From contig NZ_VLKK01000008.1 of assembly GCF_007830065.1 (NCBI RefSeq), positions 62,001 to 126,000 on the forward strand: a DNA stretch of 64,000 nt. The letters run 5' to 3'. This stretch comes from Sphingobium wenxiniae (GTDB lineage: Bacteria; Pseudomonadota; Alphaproteobacteria; Sphingomonadales; Sphingomonadaceae). A program made the position numbers and the translations under genes. Below the pieces are notes generated by a model. It was given only the letters and a program-made list of their open reading frames with translations. It did not search any database and had not been told where the DNA came from. Positions within the stretch are counted from its first letter, which is position 1; each line of letters begins with the position of its first letter. Below are positions 1 to 8,565 of this stretch, one piece after another.

Positions 1-261
1 GCGGTCTATTGGAACCTCACGCGGGTTTCTTCCGACGAACTGCTCAACCGGGCGGTGGCAAAGCTGGAAGCGGATATCAAGAAGGCGGGCGGCGTCGAAA
101 ATATGACGCCGGAGGATCTGCCCGAAGTGCATATCCGTGGCGACATCAACGTTCCCTACCGGTGCATCGGCGGCACCATCTATACGATGCAGCGCGCCGG
201 ATTCCCGAAAGTCGGCTTCATCTCCGAACCTGAACCGGGTTCGACGACGCAGCGGCTGTAA
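1..261 (+). CDS. exbD: ExbD/TolR-family protein, 3' part (ExbD1)
   Basis: This is the last 86 codons of a gene that begins before the window. The frame is open from base 1 to a TAA stop. The visible part matches the periplasmic domain of ExbD/TolR proteins, which with ExbB form the proton-driven motor that energises TonB-dependent outer-membrane uptake. It ends with the typical pattern of a conserved helix (ending near the cysteine in PYRCIG) and a final strand (KVGFISEPE). The N-terminal membrane helix with its catalytic Asp lies outside the window. A second ExbD follows 19 bases downstream, giving the tandem exbD arrangement known from sphingomonads and xanthomonads. The family call is firm; the exact paralogue is inferred from order. 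Confidence 0.85.
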   Translation, partial: AVYWNLTRVSSDELLNRAVAKLEADIKKAGGVENMTPEDLPEVHIRGDINVPYRCIGGTIYTMQRAGFPKVGFISEPEPGSTTQRL

Positions 262-280
262 GTTCTAGGAGTATCGCCCC

Positions 281-703
281 ATGGCAATGAGTGCCGGAAG
301 TGACGATGGCGAACCGATGATGGAAATGAACACGACGCCGCTTATCGACGTCATGCTCGTTCTTCTCATCATGTTCATCATCACCATCCCGATCCAGACC
401 CACGCGGTCAAGATCGACCTGCCGCAGAACGCGCCGCCGACGGACAGCGTGATCGACCCTGTGAAGAACAAGGTCGCGATCGATCCCGGTGGCGTCATCA
501 CCTGGAACGGGTCGCCGATCGACCTGCTGACCTTGCGTCAGTATCTGCAGCAATCGCTGCGCCTGCCGGTCGAGCCCGAACTGCAATTCCAGCCCAATGC
601 CCAGACCCGCTATGTCGTGGTCGATGAGGTGCTGGCGGAAATCAAGCGTGCCGGCGTCACGAAGCTGGGCTTCGTGGGCAATGAGCAATATGGCAATTTC
701 TGA
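281..703 (+). CDS. exbD: Biopolymer transport protein ExbD (ExbD2)
   Basis: A complete 140-residue ExbD-family protein. It has a short cytoplasmic N terminus, one membrane helix at about residues 21-40, and a periplasmic domain. Asp23 in the NTTPLIDVML motif corresponds to the membrane Asp that carries protons in ExbD/TolR. The role is to convert proton flow into work on TonB, together with ExbB and the ExbD copy just upstream. The start at 281 is supported by AGGAG at 267-271, nine bases before ATG. The 19-base gap to the preceding exbD indicates one operon, closed by the strong terminator at 777-801. Which TonB system it serves cannot be told from this window. Confidence 0.93.
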   Translation: MAMSAGSDDGEPMMEMNTTPLIDVMLVLLIMFIITIPIQTHAVKIDLPQNAPPTDSVIDPVKNKVAIDPGGVITWNGSPIDLLTLRQYLQQSLRLPVEPELQFQPNAQTRYVVVDEVLAEIKRAGVTKLGFVGNEQYGNF

Positions 704-711
704 TCCCGCCG

Positions 712-749
712 ACATGCCGGGAAGAAGATGATCTTGCTTCCCGGCATGT
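712..749 (+). other. 13-bp perfect inverted repeat after exbD
   Basis: Arms 712-724 and 737-749 are perfectly complementary, and the 12-base loop can pair further. It lies 8 bases after the exbD2 stop and has no T-run. It may stabilise the mRNA 3' end or act with the terminator 28 bases downstream. Confidence 0.5.
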
Positions 750-776
750 TGGGAGCGAAGTTTCCATCTGCCCAAG

Positions 777-801
777 GGGCCGCTTCGGCGGCCCTTTTTT
801 T
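777..801 (+). terminator. Rho-independent terminator of the exb operon
   Basis: A perfect 7-bp GC stem (GGGCCGC at 777-783, GCGGCCC at 788-794) closed by a TTCG tetraloop is followed by seven T residues (795-801). This is a textbook intrinsic terminator reading rightward. Confidence 0.92.
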
Positions 802-1191
802 GGCTATTATGTAGGTTGCGAGCCTCTTTGCCGAATATGGCTATGGATGGGGAGCAGGCAAAACTTATCCCTCGCTCCTTTGGGGAGAGGGTTGCGAAGA
901 CTTGGCAGCTTGCTGCCTGGTTGTAGCTGGGTGAGGAGATAGCGATCCGCAGGATCGCGGTTCAGTAGCCTCTCCCTCTCATCCAACTGCGCCTAGCCTC
1001 TCTTCGTTCGGCGAGGCTGCGTAGCCTTCTTCCCCAAGGGGAAAAGGGAAGAGGGACGTCCGCTTTTGGCCGCAAACAGTCCATGACCGTGGGTTTTGTA
1101 AACCGTATAATTCCCATTTTTAATCGCGCATCTGCACCGCCGCCGCTTGTTAACTTTTTTGTTACGATGAAAGCGCATGTAAAGGCGTGGT
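802..1191. other. Intergenic region without a gene
   Basis: About 390 bases between the exb terminator and the PilZ gene. ORFs crossing it have no recognisable product. Most of it is a large imperfect palindrome (868-1045). The AT-richer last 110 bases, around 1094-1190, probably hold the promoter of the PilZ gene, but no convincing -35/-10 pair was identified. Confidence 0.6.
868..1045. repeat. Large imperfect palindromic intergenic element
   Basis: The left side (TTTGGGGAGAGGGTTGCG near 879-896, then GTAGCTGGGTGAGGAG near 923-938) is approximately repeated in reverse complement on the right side (CTCTCCCTCTCATCCAACTG near 970-989 and CCTTCTTCCCCAAGGGG near 1025-1041). The whole can fold into one long, bulged hairpin about 175 bases across. 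Such elements resemble short non-autonomous palindromic repeats scattered between genes in sphingomonad genomes. Membership of a named family is not established here. Confidence 0.5.
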
Positions 1192-1539
1192 ATGACACGA
1201 CATCGGACCATCGATGCCGAACGGCGGACGAGGCCGGATCGGAGGGCGCGCGCGGCGGACAGGCAAGCCGTGTCGATCGGTGTCAGGATACGCCGCCCCG
1301 GCGAGAACTGGTTCGCCAGCCGGATCACCAATCTGTCCGTGACGGGTTTTCGCCTCCAAAGTTTTGCGAAGCTCAGCCCCGGCAAGGAATTGTGGGTTGC
1401 CCTGCCGGGTTTTGAAGGGCGACGGGCCATCGTGCTGTGGACGCGGGCCCATGAGTCGGGGTGCGCCTTCGACAGGCCGTTGCATCCGGCCATTCTGGAT
1501 CATGTCGTGCGGCTGGCGCGCGCCGATTTCATGAACTGA
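1192..1539 (+). CDS. PilZ-domain protein
   Basis: A 115-residue protein consisting of little more than one PilZ domain, which typically binds the second messenger cyclic di-GMP. The two binding signatures are visible: an Arg-rich RRARAADR stretch around residues 17-24 (RxxxR) and NLSVTG around residues 47-52 ([D/N]xSxxG). The hydrophobic strands expected of a small beta barrel lie between and after them. The N terminus is strongly basic. No output domain is attached, so it would act by binding a partner, for example in motility, polysaccharide or biofilm control. It is a single gene following a non-coding region; the next gene is convergent. The call is good; the partner is unknown. Confidence 0.82.
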   Translation: MTRHRTIDAERRTRPDRRARAADRQAVSIGVRIRRPGENWFASRITNLSVTGFRLQSFAKLSPGKELWVALPGFEGRRAIVLWTRAHESGCAFDRPLHPAILDHVVRLARADFMN

Positions 1540-1582
1540 TGAAGAGTTACGGCCGTTCCCGGCCGCAAGCCATCGGGTTCGT

Positions 1583-3370
1583 TCAGGCAGGCGCGCCTTC
1601 CTGGAACTGCAACCGGGCCAATCGGGCGTAGAGCCCGCCTTCGGCTACCAAAGCGGCATGAGTGCCCTGTTCAACCACCCGGCCTTCATCCAGCACCACG
1701 ATACGGTCGGCCGCGCGCACCGTCGCGAGCCGATGGGCGATCACGATGGTCGTGCGGTTGCGCATCAGCCGTTCAAGCGCATCCTTGACCAGTTCTTCCG
1801 ATTCGGCGTCCAGGGCCGAAGTGGCTTCATCCAGCAGCAATATGGGGGCATCGCGCAACAAGGCGCGGGCGATCGAAACGCGCTGGCGCTGACCGCCCGA
1901 CAGGCGCGAGCCGCCTTCGCCCAACTGGCTGTCCAGCCCATCGGGCAGCGCGCGTAGGAAGGCTTCGGCATTGGCCGCGCGCGCCGCCGCCCAGATGTCC
2001 TCGTCCGTGGCGTCCCATCGACCATAGCGCAGATTGTCGCGAGCCGACGCCGCGAAGATGATGCTTTCCTGGGGCACCATCGCCATCATGTCGCGCAAGG
2101 CCGCCGGATCGGCCTCCCGCAAAGGAACGCCATTCAGGCGGATTTCGCCGGTGTCGGGATCGTAAAAGCGCAAGGCAAGCTGGATCAGGGTCGACTTGCC
2201 CGCGCCCGAGGGGCCGACGACGGCGACGGTCTGGCCGGGTGCGATGTCCAGCGAGACGCCGTTGAGCGCGGCTTGATCGGGGCGTGTCGGATAATGGAAA
2301 TGGACCTTGTCGAATTCCAGCCGCACCCCCTCGGCAGGGCGCGGCAGAGCCCTGGGCCGGGCCGGGGGAAGGATCTGGGGCCGGGCGGTCATCAATTCAT
2401 GCAGGCGGCTGGCCGCTCCCGCGCCCCGCAGGAGATCGCCCCATGTTTCCGACAAGGCGCCGAAAGCGCCGGCGACAAGGCCGCCCGTCAGCACGAAAGC
2501 GGCGATACTTCCGCCCGAAAGCCTGCCCGCGGCCACATCGACCGCGCCCTGCCACATCACCGCCGTGATCGACCCGAAGACGAGGGCGATCACCACCGCC
2601 GTCATGCAAGCGCGCAACAGGATTCGGCGGCGCGCGGTGGCGAAGCCCGCCTCGACCGTGCTGTCGAACCGCGCCGCTTCACGCTTTTCCTGCCCGAAGG
2701 CTTGCACGATCTTCATCGCGCCCAGCACTTCGGAGGTCACGCTGCCGACATCGGCCAGCCTGTCCTGACTGACGCGGGACAGCTTGCGCACGCGGCGGCC
2801 GAGGCTGACCATGGCGAGCACGATCGCCGGGATGCCCAGCAGCAGCAAGGCCGCAAGCTTGGGCGCCAGCGCGAACAGATAGACCAGCCCGCCAACGCCC
2901 GTGACGATATTGCGGAGCGCCACCGACACCGTCGACCCCACGACCTGATCGATGACCGCGGTGTCCGACGTCATGCGGGATGCGATTTCGGAGGGCCGGT
3001 TTTCCTCGAAAAAGCGGGGCGCCTGCCGCAGCAGATTAGCCTGGGTGGCGGATCGTATGTCGGCGACGACCCTTTCGCCCAGCCAGGCCACGAAATAGAA
3101 GCGCACGGCGGTGGCGAGCGCCAGGACCGTGACGATCAGGAAAAGATATTCGAACCAGCGGCCGATATCGCCGCCGCCCATGAAACCCTTGTCGATGACC
3201 AGCCGGAAACCGGCCGGAATGGCGAGCGTCGCGGCGGACGAAACCAGCAGGGCCAGCGCCGCGCCCGCGATGCGCGCGGGATATCGCCGGGCGAAACGCC
3301 ACACCATCCCGAGGCTGCCGAGCGGCGGGCGATCGGCGGCACGGGGCGGCGGCTGTGTCCTATCATCCAT
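1583..3370 (-). CDS. ABC transporter, fused permease and ATPase (MsbA-like exporter)
   Basis: A half-transporter of about 595 residues. An N-terminal six-helix exporter domain is followed by an ATPase domain with all motifs intact: Walker A GPSGAGKST, signature LSGGQRQR, Walker B ILLLDEATSALD and the switch His in IAHRLATV. It should function as a homodimer in the inner membrane. Sequence type and length fit the lipid/multidrug exporter group that includes MsbA; the substrate cannot be read from sequence. The start chosen is ATG at 3370 (MDDRTQ); the open frame continues 10 codons further to 3400. The next gene upstream is divergent, with a 154-base promoter region between. Confidence 0.88.
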   Translation of the reverse strand: MDDRTQPPPRAADRPPLGSLGMVWRFARRYPARIAGAALALLVSSAATLAIPAGFRLVIDKGFMGGGDIGRWFEYLFLIVTVLALATAVRFYFVAWLGERVVADIRSATQANLLRQAPRFFEENRPSEIASRMTSDTAVIDQVVGSTVSVALRNIVTGVGGLVYLFALAPKLAALLLLGIPAIVLAMVSLGRRVRKLSRVSQDRLADVGSVTSEVLGAMKIVQAFGQEKREAARFDSTVEAGFATARRRILLRACMTAVVIALVFGSITAVMWQGAVDVAAGRLSGGSIAAFVLTGGLVAGAFGALSETWGDLLRGAGAASRLHELMTARPQILPPARPRALPRPAEGVRLEFDKVHFHYPTRPDQAALNGVSLDIAPGQTVAVVGPSGAGKSTLIQLALRFYDPDTGEIRLNGVPLREADPAALRDMMAMVPQESIIFAASARDNLRYGRWDATDEDIWAAARAANAEAFLRALPDGLDSQLGEGGSRLSGGQRQRVSIARALLRDAPILLLDEATSALDAESEELVKDALERLMRNRTTIVIAHRLATVRAADRIVVLDEGRVVEQGTHAALVAEGGLYARLARLQFQEGAPA

Positions 3371-3524
3371 GACGGCCGCGCTTAGCAGGGCACGCCACAA
3401 GCCTCAATGGCCCTAAGAACTGCGTGAGGGGGGATCAAGCCGGCCTCGATGTGATTGGACAAGGGCGGACACGGCATTATGAGAAGCGGGCATCCCACCT
3501 CCCCTCGCGCCGCAGGAACACCGC

Positions 3525-4502
3525 ATGATCCGCATCCTTTCCGCAACCGTCGAACGCTGGCCGGTGGCGGGTGCCTTCATCATCAGCCGGGGGGCGAAGA
3601 CGGTCGTGGATGTCGTGGTCTGCACCGTGGAGGAGGACGGCCTGGTCGGACGCGGCGAAGGCACCGCGATCTATTATGAGGGCGAGAGCGCAGAGGGCTG
3701 CGCTGCCGCTATCAACGCCTATGACGGTCCGCTCGACCGGCAGGCGCTGTTGGAGGACATGCCGCGCGGGGCCGCCCGCAACGCGCTGGACTGCGCGCTC
3801 TGGGATCTGGAGGCGAAGCAGGCGGCCATGCCCGTGTGGAAACTGGCCGGGCTGGCGGAACCCGTTCCGCTTCCCACTGCCTTTACCATCAGCCTCAACG
3901 ATCCGGACCGCATGGAAGCCGATGCCCGCAGCGCGGCGGCGAGGGGTTTCTCCCTGCTCAAATGCAAGCTGACGGGCGAGGGCGACCGTGCTCGCATCGC
4001 CGCCGTGCGCGCGGGCGCCCCCGACGTCCGCCTGATCGTGGACGCCAATGAAAGCTGGCACGCGCTCGACATAGCGGCCGAGGCGCAGGCCCTTGCCGAA
4101 CTGGGAGTCGAGATGGTCGAGCAGCCCGTGCTGCATGGCCGGGAGGAGAACTTGTCCGGCGTCCGTGCGCCCCTGCCCTTATGCGCCGACGAAAGCTGTC
4201 ATACGCGGGCCGATCTCGATCGGCTGGGCGATTTCGATGCGGTCAACGTGAAGCTCGACAAGGCGGGGGGGCTGACCGAAGCGCTCGCACTGGTGCGGGA
4301 AGCGCGCGCGCGGGGCTTCCGGGTCATGGTCGGCTGTATGCTCGGGACGTCGCTTGGCATCGCGCCCGCCGCGCTGGCGGCGCAGGGGGCGGACTGGATC
4401 GATCTGGACGGCGCGCTGCTGCTGGCGAAGGACCGGGAGGGCGGCCTCACCGTTCAGGGCGGCCTGCTGCATCCCGGCACCCTCTGGGGCCTTGGTCAGT
4501 AA
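3525..4502 (+). CDS. Enolase-superfamily epimerase (dipeptide or N-acetyl-amino-acid epimerase)
   Basis: A 325-residue member of the muconate-lactonising/enolase superfamily. The catalytic set is complete: Lys148 in LLKCKL, metal ligands Asp173 (DANES), Glu199 (EQP) and Asp221 (DES), and the second-side Lys near 243-246 in KLDKAGG. The paired lysines indicate a 1,1-proton-transfer racemase or epimerase. L-Ala-D/L-Glu epimerase, used in murein peptide recycling, is the closest familiar activity. N-acetyl-D-glutamate racemase (DgcA type) is an alternative, but no DgcN-like partner is nearby. It stands alone and overlaps the convergent next gene by 7 bases. Confidence 0.83.
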   Translation: MIRILSATVERWPVAGAFIISRGAKTVVDVVVCTVEEDGLVGRGEGTAIYYEGESAEGCAAAINAYDGPLDRQALLEDMPRGAARNALDCALWDLEAKQAAMPVWKLAGLAEPVPLPTAFTISLNDPDRMEADARSAAARGFSLLKCKLTGEGDRARIAAVRAGAPDVRLIVDANESWHALDIAAEAQALAELGVEMVEQPVLHGREENLSGVRAPLPLCADESCHTRADLDRLGDFDAVNVKLDKAGGLTEALALVREARARGFRVMVGCMLGTSLGIAPAALAAQGADWIDLDGALLLAKDREGGLTVQGGLLHPGTLWGLGQ

Positions 4503-4894
4503 CCCAGCGTCAGGCCGACCGCATAATATTTGGGACCGACATTGCCCTTGATCCTGAGCTTGGGGATCAGCGGCATGGCGAGCGTCGCATAGGGACGGGT
4601 ATTGTCGCTGCTGAACCGCGCGCCGATCCCGATCGTGGCGGAAGCGGGCAGCGTATAGGCCGCCTCCACCCGGCCATAAAGCCGCGTACCGCCGTCGCGG
4701 AGATAAACGCCCGCGCCCGGCGTCAGGCTGAAGCCGCCAACGCCCATGGCATAGCCTGCCCCCACTTCCGCGCCCCAATGGCCGTCCGCGCGCCCATAAT
4801 TCGCTTCCGCGCCCAGCCCCTCGGCATGGGCGGAAGGGGCCAGGCCGACCGTCGCCAGGACGGCAGCGCCCATCAGGATTTTTGCGAAGTTCAT
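4496..4894 (-). CDS. Small exported protein of unknown function
   Basis: A 132-residue protein with a clear signal peptide (MNFAKILMGAAVLATVGLA, probable cleavage after AHA near residue 24). The mature part is rich in Gly, Tyr and alternating hydrophobic residues, and ends in VGLTLGY, which resembles short outer-membrane beta-strand proteins. It could be a small beta-barrel or periplasmic protein. No family is recognised. Its 3' end overlaps the convergent epimerase gene by 7 bases. Confidence 0.7.
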   Translation of the reverse strand: MNFAKILMGAAVLATVGLAPSAHAEGLGAEANYGRADGHWGAEVGAGYAMGVGGFSLTPGAGVYLRDGGTRLYGRVEAAYTLPASATIGIGARFSSDNTRPYATLAMPLIPKLRIKGNVGPKYYAVGLTLGY

Positions 4895-5007
4895 GCCCTG
4901 CCTCCCACTTTCATGCTTCCAGGGGAGCAGCCTTAGGTTCGACCGCCGTTTCCGCGCAACGCCCCGGGGACGAGGCGAGTCCGGTTCACGGTAGACCGAA
5001 TCCCGGC

Positions 5008-6171
5008 TTATGGATGATCGTCGACGCGGATTACCGGCTGAACATCGGGGTAGGGCATGATCGCCTTGCCGTCCGGCGCGGCGGTGAAGCTGGTCTGGGT
5101 GGGATAAGCGAACTCGATCCCTTCCGCGTTGAACCGTTTCCAGATCGCCAGCCCGACATTGTGCCGCGACATGAAATAATCGTGCCTGTCCGGGTCGGGC
5201 ACATCGAAATTCAGCTCGAAGTCCAGCGAACTCGCGCCAAAGCTGACCAGCCCCGCATTGACGAAGACATGCCCTTCCTTCTCCACGATTTCCCGCAACA
5301 TGGCGGGAACCGCGTCGGCCTTTTCCTCCGGCGTCTGGTAAATGAGGCCGATCAGGAATTGGACCCGCCGCTGCGCCAGCGTTTGCAGGCTGGTGATTTC
5401 CTTTTGCAGCAGGTTGGTGTTGGAAATGACCTTCCTCTCGCCGGTCGTCGCCCGCAGCCGCGTGCTTTTGAGGCCGATGCGCTCCACGCGGGCGGTGGTC
5501 TGGTCATAGGTGATGATCTCTCCCCGGCGGAACGGCTTGTCGAAGATGATCGAAAGGGCCGCGAACAGGTCCGAGAAGATGCCCTGCGCGGCCAGGCCGA
5601 TGGCGATGCCGCCGATGCCGAGGCCCGCGACCAGGCCGGTCACGTTGACGCCCAGATTGTCGAGCACCACCACCGTCGCGATGGCGAACAGGGCGACTGT
5701 CACCAGCACACGGATCAGCGCCATGGCGTTGCTCAGCGTGTCGGCGTTGCCGTCCTCCGACGCCTTGCGCTCGATGAGGCCCAGGATGATCTCGCGCAGC
5801 CAGACCGCGGCCTGAAAAACGGCGGCGATGGTGAAGAGGAAAGCGATGGTCTTGTAGAGCGCGGCGGGCGGATCGGCATAGCCCGCCACCAGCCGCGCCG
5901 ACACCATCACCATGAAGAATTGCGTGGTCCGCGCGAATGTGCGGCCAAGGACATTGGAGAGACCCAGATGATCGCCCGGCTTTCCCTTGATCCGTGTCCC
6001 GAAGGAACGGAGCGCCGTCAGCAACAGGTAGATGACGATGGCCGCCCCGGCCGCGGCCATGATCTGGACAGCGTGATCCGAAACCCAGTCCGTCATCAGG
6101 TTCCAGTCGTTCCGCAGGTTCAGCGGCTTGCCGTCGATCCCGGTTATCGTCGCATCCTTCTGGTTCGCCAT
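5008..6171 (-). CDS. Mechanosensitive ion channel family protein (MscS-like)
   Basis: A 387-residue inner-membrane protein. Several membrane helices cover about residues 33-200. They end in the pore-lining Gly/Ala-rich helix (GLGIGGIAIGLAAQGIFSDL) that defines the MscS family, followed by the beta domain (FDKPFRRGEIITYDQ) and a mixed C-terminal domain. Such channels open under membrane tension and release solutes at hypo-osmotic shock. A hydrophilic N-terminal tail of about 30 residues precedes the first helix. It lies 30 bases downstream of the topoisomerase IB gene on the same strand, so the two are probably co-transcribed. Confidence 0.9.
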   Translation of the reverse strand: MANQKDATITGIDGKPLNLRNDWNLMTDWVSDHAVQIMAAAGAAIVIYLLLTALRSFGTRIKGKPGDHLGLSNVLGRTFARTTQFFMVMVSARLVAGYADPPAALYKTIAFLFTIAAVFQAAVWLREIILGLIERKASEDGNADTLSNAMALIRVLVTVALFAIATVVVLDNLGVNVTGLVAGLGIGGIAIGLAAQGIFSDLFAALSIIFDKPFRRGEIITYDQTTARVERIGLKSTRLRATTGERKVISNTNLLQKEITSLQTLAQRRVQFLIGLIYQTPEEKADAVPAMLREIVEKEGHVFVNAGLVSFGASSLDFELNFDVPDPDRHDYFMSRHNVGLAIWKRFNAEGIEFAYPTQTSFTAAPDGKAIMPYPDVQPVIRVDDHP

Positions 6172-6201
6172 GCTTGTCCTTTTGCTCGCGCTGGAACGGA
6201 A

Positions 6202-7209
6202 TCAGGCCGCCGTGGGCAGCGGCTCTTCATCCGCCAGCATGTCCAGCAGCGCAATCAATCCGCGCTCATGCCGCGACAGATAGCGTGTCCGGCGCGGCAG
6301 GCGAAGCCCCCTGCGCCATTCTTCCTGTCCATTTCTGCACAAGTCGATAAGGGCGGGGTGGATATAGCTCTTGCGGCTGATGGCCGGCGTGTTGCCGAGC
6401 GCTTCGGCGACCGGCGCGATCATGTCCTTGAGCGACACCGGACCTTCGCTCAGCGCGGCAAAGGCGATGACGGACGCCCCCCATGTGCGGAAATGTTTGG
6501 CGGTGAACGGGCCGCCCATCGTTTCGGCGATATAGGCGTTGACGTCGCCAGAGGTGATCGGCCGCGCTTCACCTGCTTCATCCATATATTGAAACAGATG
6601 CTGCCCCGGCAGGTCGTGCAGCTTCCGCACGAAACGCGTCAGCCTCCGGTCGGTGACCGTCATCTCCCGCAGCAGGCCCGACTTGGCACGATAGCGCAGC
6701 TTGAGCGAATGGCCGGCCATATCCACATGGCGGCGGCGCAGGGTGGTCGCGCCGAAGCTCTTGTTGGTGGTCGCATAATGCTCGTTCCCGACCCGCAGCT
6801 TGGCAAGGTCCAGCAGGCGCACCACCGCCGCCATGGTCCTTTCCTTGCGAAGCCCGCGCCCGGAAAGATCGGTGTCCAGCCGCGCGCGCAACCGGGGAAG
6901 GGCGCGCCCGAAGGCCAGGCAGCCCGCATATTTCCCGGCCTCCCGCTCGTCGCGGAAATCGGGATGGTAGCGATATTGCTTGCGCCCCCGCGCGTCCCGC
7001 CCCGTCGCCTGGATATGACCATGGGCGTGCGGGCAGAACCAGCAGCCTTCATAAGCAGGCGGCATGGCGATGGCGTTCAGGCGGTCGATTTCGTCCCTGT
7101 CGGTGATCCGCTTTCCGTCCGCATCGAAATAGGCCCAGCCGCGCTTCAGCGCGCGCCGGGTGATGCCGGGTTCGCTGTCGTTCGAATGGATGAGGGCGGC
7201 GGGGGGCAT
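6202..7209 (-). CDS. DNA topoisomerase IB
   Basis: A 335-residue bacterial type IB topoisomerase, which relaxes supercoils by a 3'-phosphotyrosyl nicking mechanism without ATP. The N-terminal DNA-binding part (ITRRALKRGWAYFDADG, then PPAYEGCWFCPHAHGHIQATG) is followed by the tyrosine-recombinase-like catalytic core: KLRVGNEHY, KSG, and FTAKHFRTWGAS with its conserved Arg. The nucleophile is in SRKSYIHP, at about Tyr282. Length is normal for the family. The first gene of a two-gene leftward unit with the MscS channel. The divergent PfpI-like gene starts 122 bases away. Confidence 0.93.
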   Translation of the reverse strand: MPPAALIHSNDSEPGITRRALKRGWAYFDADGKRITDRDEIDRLNAIAMPPAYEGCWFCPHAHGHIQATGRDARGRKQYRYHPDFRDEREAGKYAGCLAFGRALPRLRARLDTDLSGRGLRKERTMAAVVRLLDLAKLRVGNEHYATTNKSFGATTLRRRHVDMAGHSLKLRYRAKSGLLREMTVTDRRLTRFVRKLHDLPGQHLFQYMDEAGEARPITSGDVNAYIAETMGGPFTAKHFRTWGASVIAFAALSEGPVSLKDMIAPVAEALGNTPAISRKSYIHPALIDLCRNGQEEWRRGLRLPRRTRYLSRHERGLIALLDMLADEEPLPTAA

Positions 7210-7331
7210 GGGTCGGGACGGACTTTCCTTCTCATCCCTTCAAACCCGCCGTTCATCGCTTCGTTCCGCAACGGATGGCCGCCGGCATTGTTGTCATTTC
7301 ATTCCCTCAATCGCAAAAAAAGGATCGTCCC

Positions 7332-7886
7332 ATGCCCACCATAGACCAGACACGCATCCTCATCATTGCAACGGACGGATTCGAGCAATCGGAATTGTTC
7401 GAACCGCGCGACCAACTCATCGGCGCGCGCGCCGCCGTGGAACTCGCCTCGCCCGAAAAGAAGCCCATCCAGGGCATGAAGCATGATGAAAAGGGCGCCA
7501 CCATCACACCCGACCTGACGCTGGATGACGTGCGGATCGAGGATTATGACGGCCTGATCCTTCCGGGCGGAGTCGCCAATCCCGATACGCTGCGCACCAA
7601 CGGGAAAGCGGTCGATCTGGTGCGCGCCTTTGTCCGTTCGGGAAAGCCCGTCGCTGCCATTTGTCACGGTCCCTGGCTGCTGGTGGAGGCGGATGTGGTG
7701 TCCGGGCGGACAGTGACTTCCTGGCCTTCGATCCGCACCGATCTGTCCAATGCGGGGGCAAAGGTGGTCGATCAGGAAGTCGTGATCGACGGCAATCTCA
7801 TCACCAGCCGCAAGCCTGCCGACATCCCCGCCTTCGTCTCCGCATTCAGAAAGGCCGTGACAGAAGGCGCAACCGCCGCAGCCTGA
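7332..7886 (+). CDS. DJ-1/PfpI-family protein (type 1 glutamine amidotransferase-like)
   Basis: A 184-residue protein of the PfpI/YhbO branch of the DJ-1 superfamily, which includes proteases, glyoxalase-like deglycases and stress proteins. The nucleophile elbow AICHGP carries Cys111 followed by His. The supporting acidic residue is in TDGFEQSE at about Glu18. Core strands ILIIATDG and YDGLILPGG are present. ATG at 7332 is preferred over the longer 7275 start because AAGGA sits about 8 bases before it and the extra 19 residues are not family-like. The last 41 bases overlap the convergent membrane-protein gene. Confidence 0.88.
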   Translation: MPTIDQTRILIIATDGFEQSELFEPRDQLIGARAAVELASPEKKPIQGMKHDEKGATITPDLTLDDVRIEDYDGLILPGGVANPDTLRTNGKAVDLVRAFVRSGKPVAAICHGPWLLVEADVVSGRTVTSWPSIRTDLSNAGAKVVDQEVVIDGNLITSRKPADIPAFVSAFRKAVTEGATAAA

Positions 7887-8565
7887 TGCCTGCCGCGTCG
7901 CCGCCCAGCCGCCAATGATGCGGGCGGCGGCGCATTACCGACATATGCGCCAGGGCGGTCATGACCGCGACGGTCGCGGCTGGAACGCAGACCGGCGCTG
8001 CTACAGGCCAGAGAATCGCGGCGAGCGCCGATATTCCTCCGGCGCCCAGCGCGGCGGCGAGGGCGTGAACATCGCCATCCGGTCCCCGCAGCCAGAACAG
8101 GCAAACGCCGATTCCCGTGATGAACAGGATCGGCAGCCGAAGCATGTCCCTGTCGGTCATCGCACAGGATAGAAGCATCATGGCGAGGAGCCACCCCAGA
8201 TATCTGCGGGAAAGCCGCGGGAGCAGCCAGACACAGGCCGGATAGAGCAGCAATTCGCCCATCAGCGCGGCCATCAGGATTATGGCCGGCATACCCGTCC
8301 GGTCAGGAAGCGCGATCAGCACCGCTATGGCGAGCGCCGCCCATGTCGCCAGTCTTTGCGGTGCCATGCGAACATGGCTGATCCAGCCGCGCCAGCCCGG
8401 CCGCAAGGCAAAGCGCCGATCCGCCAGGCGAAGCTGGAACGCGCTCATGATGAAGAGCGCTTCCACGCCCCAGCGCATGACATATGCGCCCATCCATGGC
8501 GTCGCCAGCACCATGCCCAGCAACAAGCCATGGATGACGCCCAGAGCGCGCAATTCGCCGTTCAT
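7846..8565 (-). CDS. Polytopic membrane protein in the exosortase-A-associated operon
   Basis: A 239-residue protein with roughly six or seven hydrophobic helices and a basic, Arg/His-rich tail. No family is recognised. ATG at 8565 is fixed by a four-base ATGA overlap with the stop of the O-ligase gene upstream; the open frame beyond it is a shadow. Translational coupling suggests a role in the same polysaccharide-related process, in the inner membrane, but this is inference. The 3' end overlaps the convergent PfpI-like gene by 41 bases. Confidence 0.65.
   Translation of the reverse strand: MNGELRALGVIHGLLLGMVLATPWMGAYVMRWGVEALFIMSAFQLRLADRRFALRPGWRGWISHVRMAPQRLATWAALAIAVLIALPDRTGMPAIILMAALMGELLLYPACVWLLPRLSRRYLGWLLAMMLLSCAMTDRDMLRLPILFITGIGVCLFWLRGPDGDVHALAAALGAGGISALAAILWPVAAPVCVPAATVAVMTALAHMSVMRRRPHHWRLGGDAAGIRLRRLRLLSRPF

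Noticed and set aside
1083..1415. 110-codon frame overlapping the PilZ gene
   Set aside because: Different frame from PilZ, no domain, and the PilZ frame has clear motifs.
4882..7344. 820-codon open frame on the plus strand
   Set aside because: It runs antisense to the MscS and topoisomerase IB genes, whose families are clear. Its composition is that of a high-GC shadow frame.
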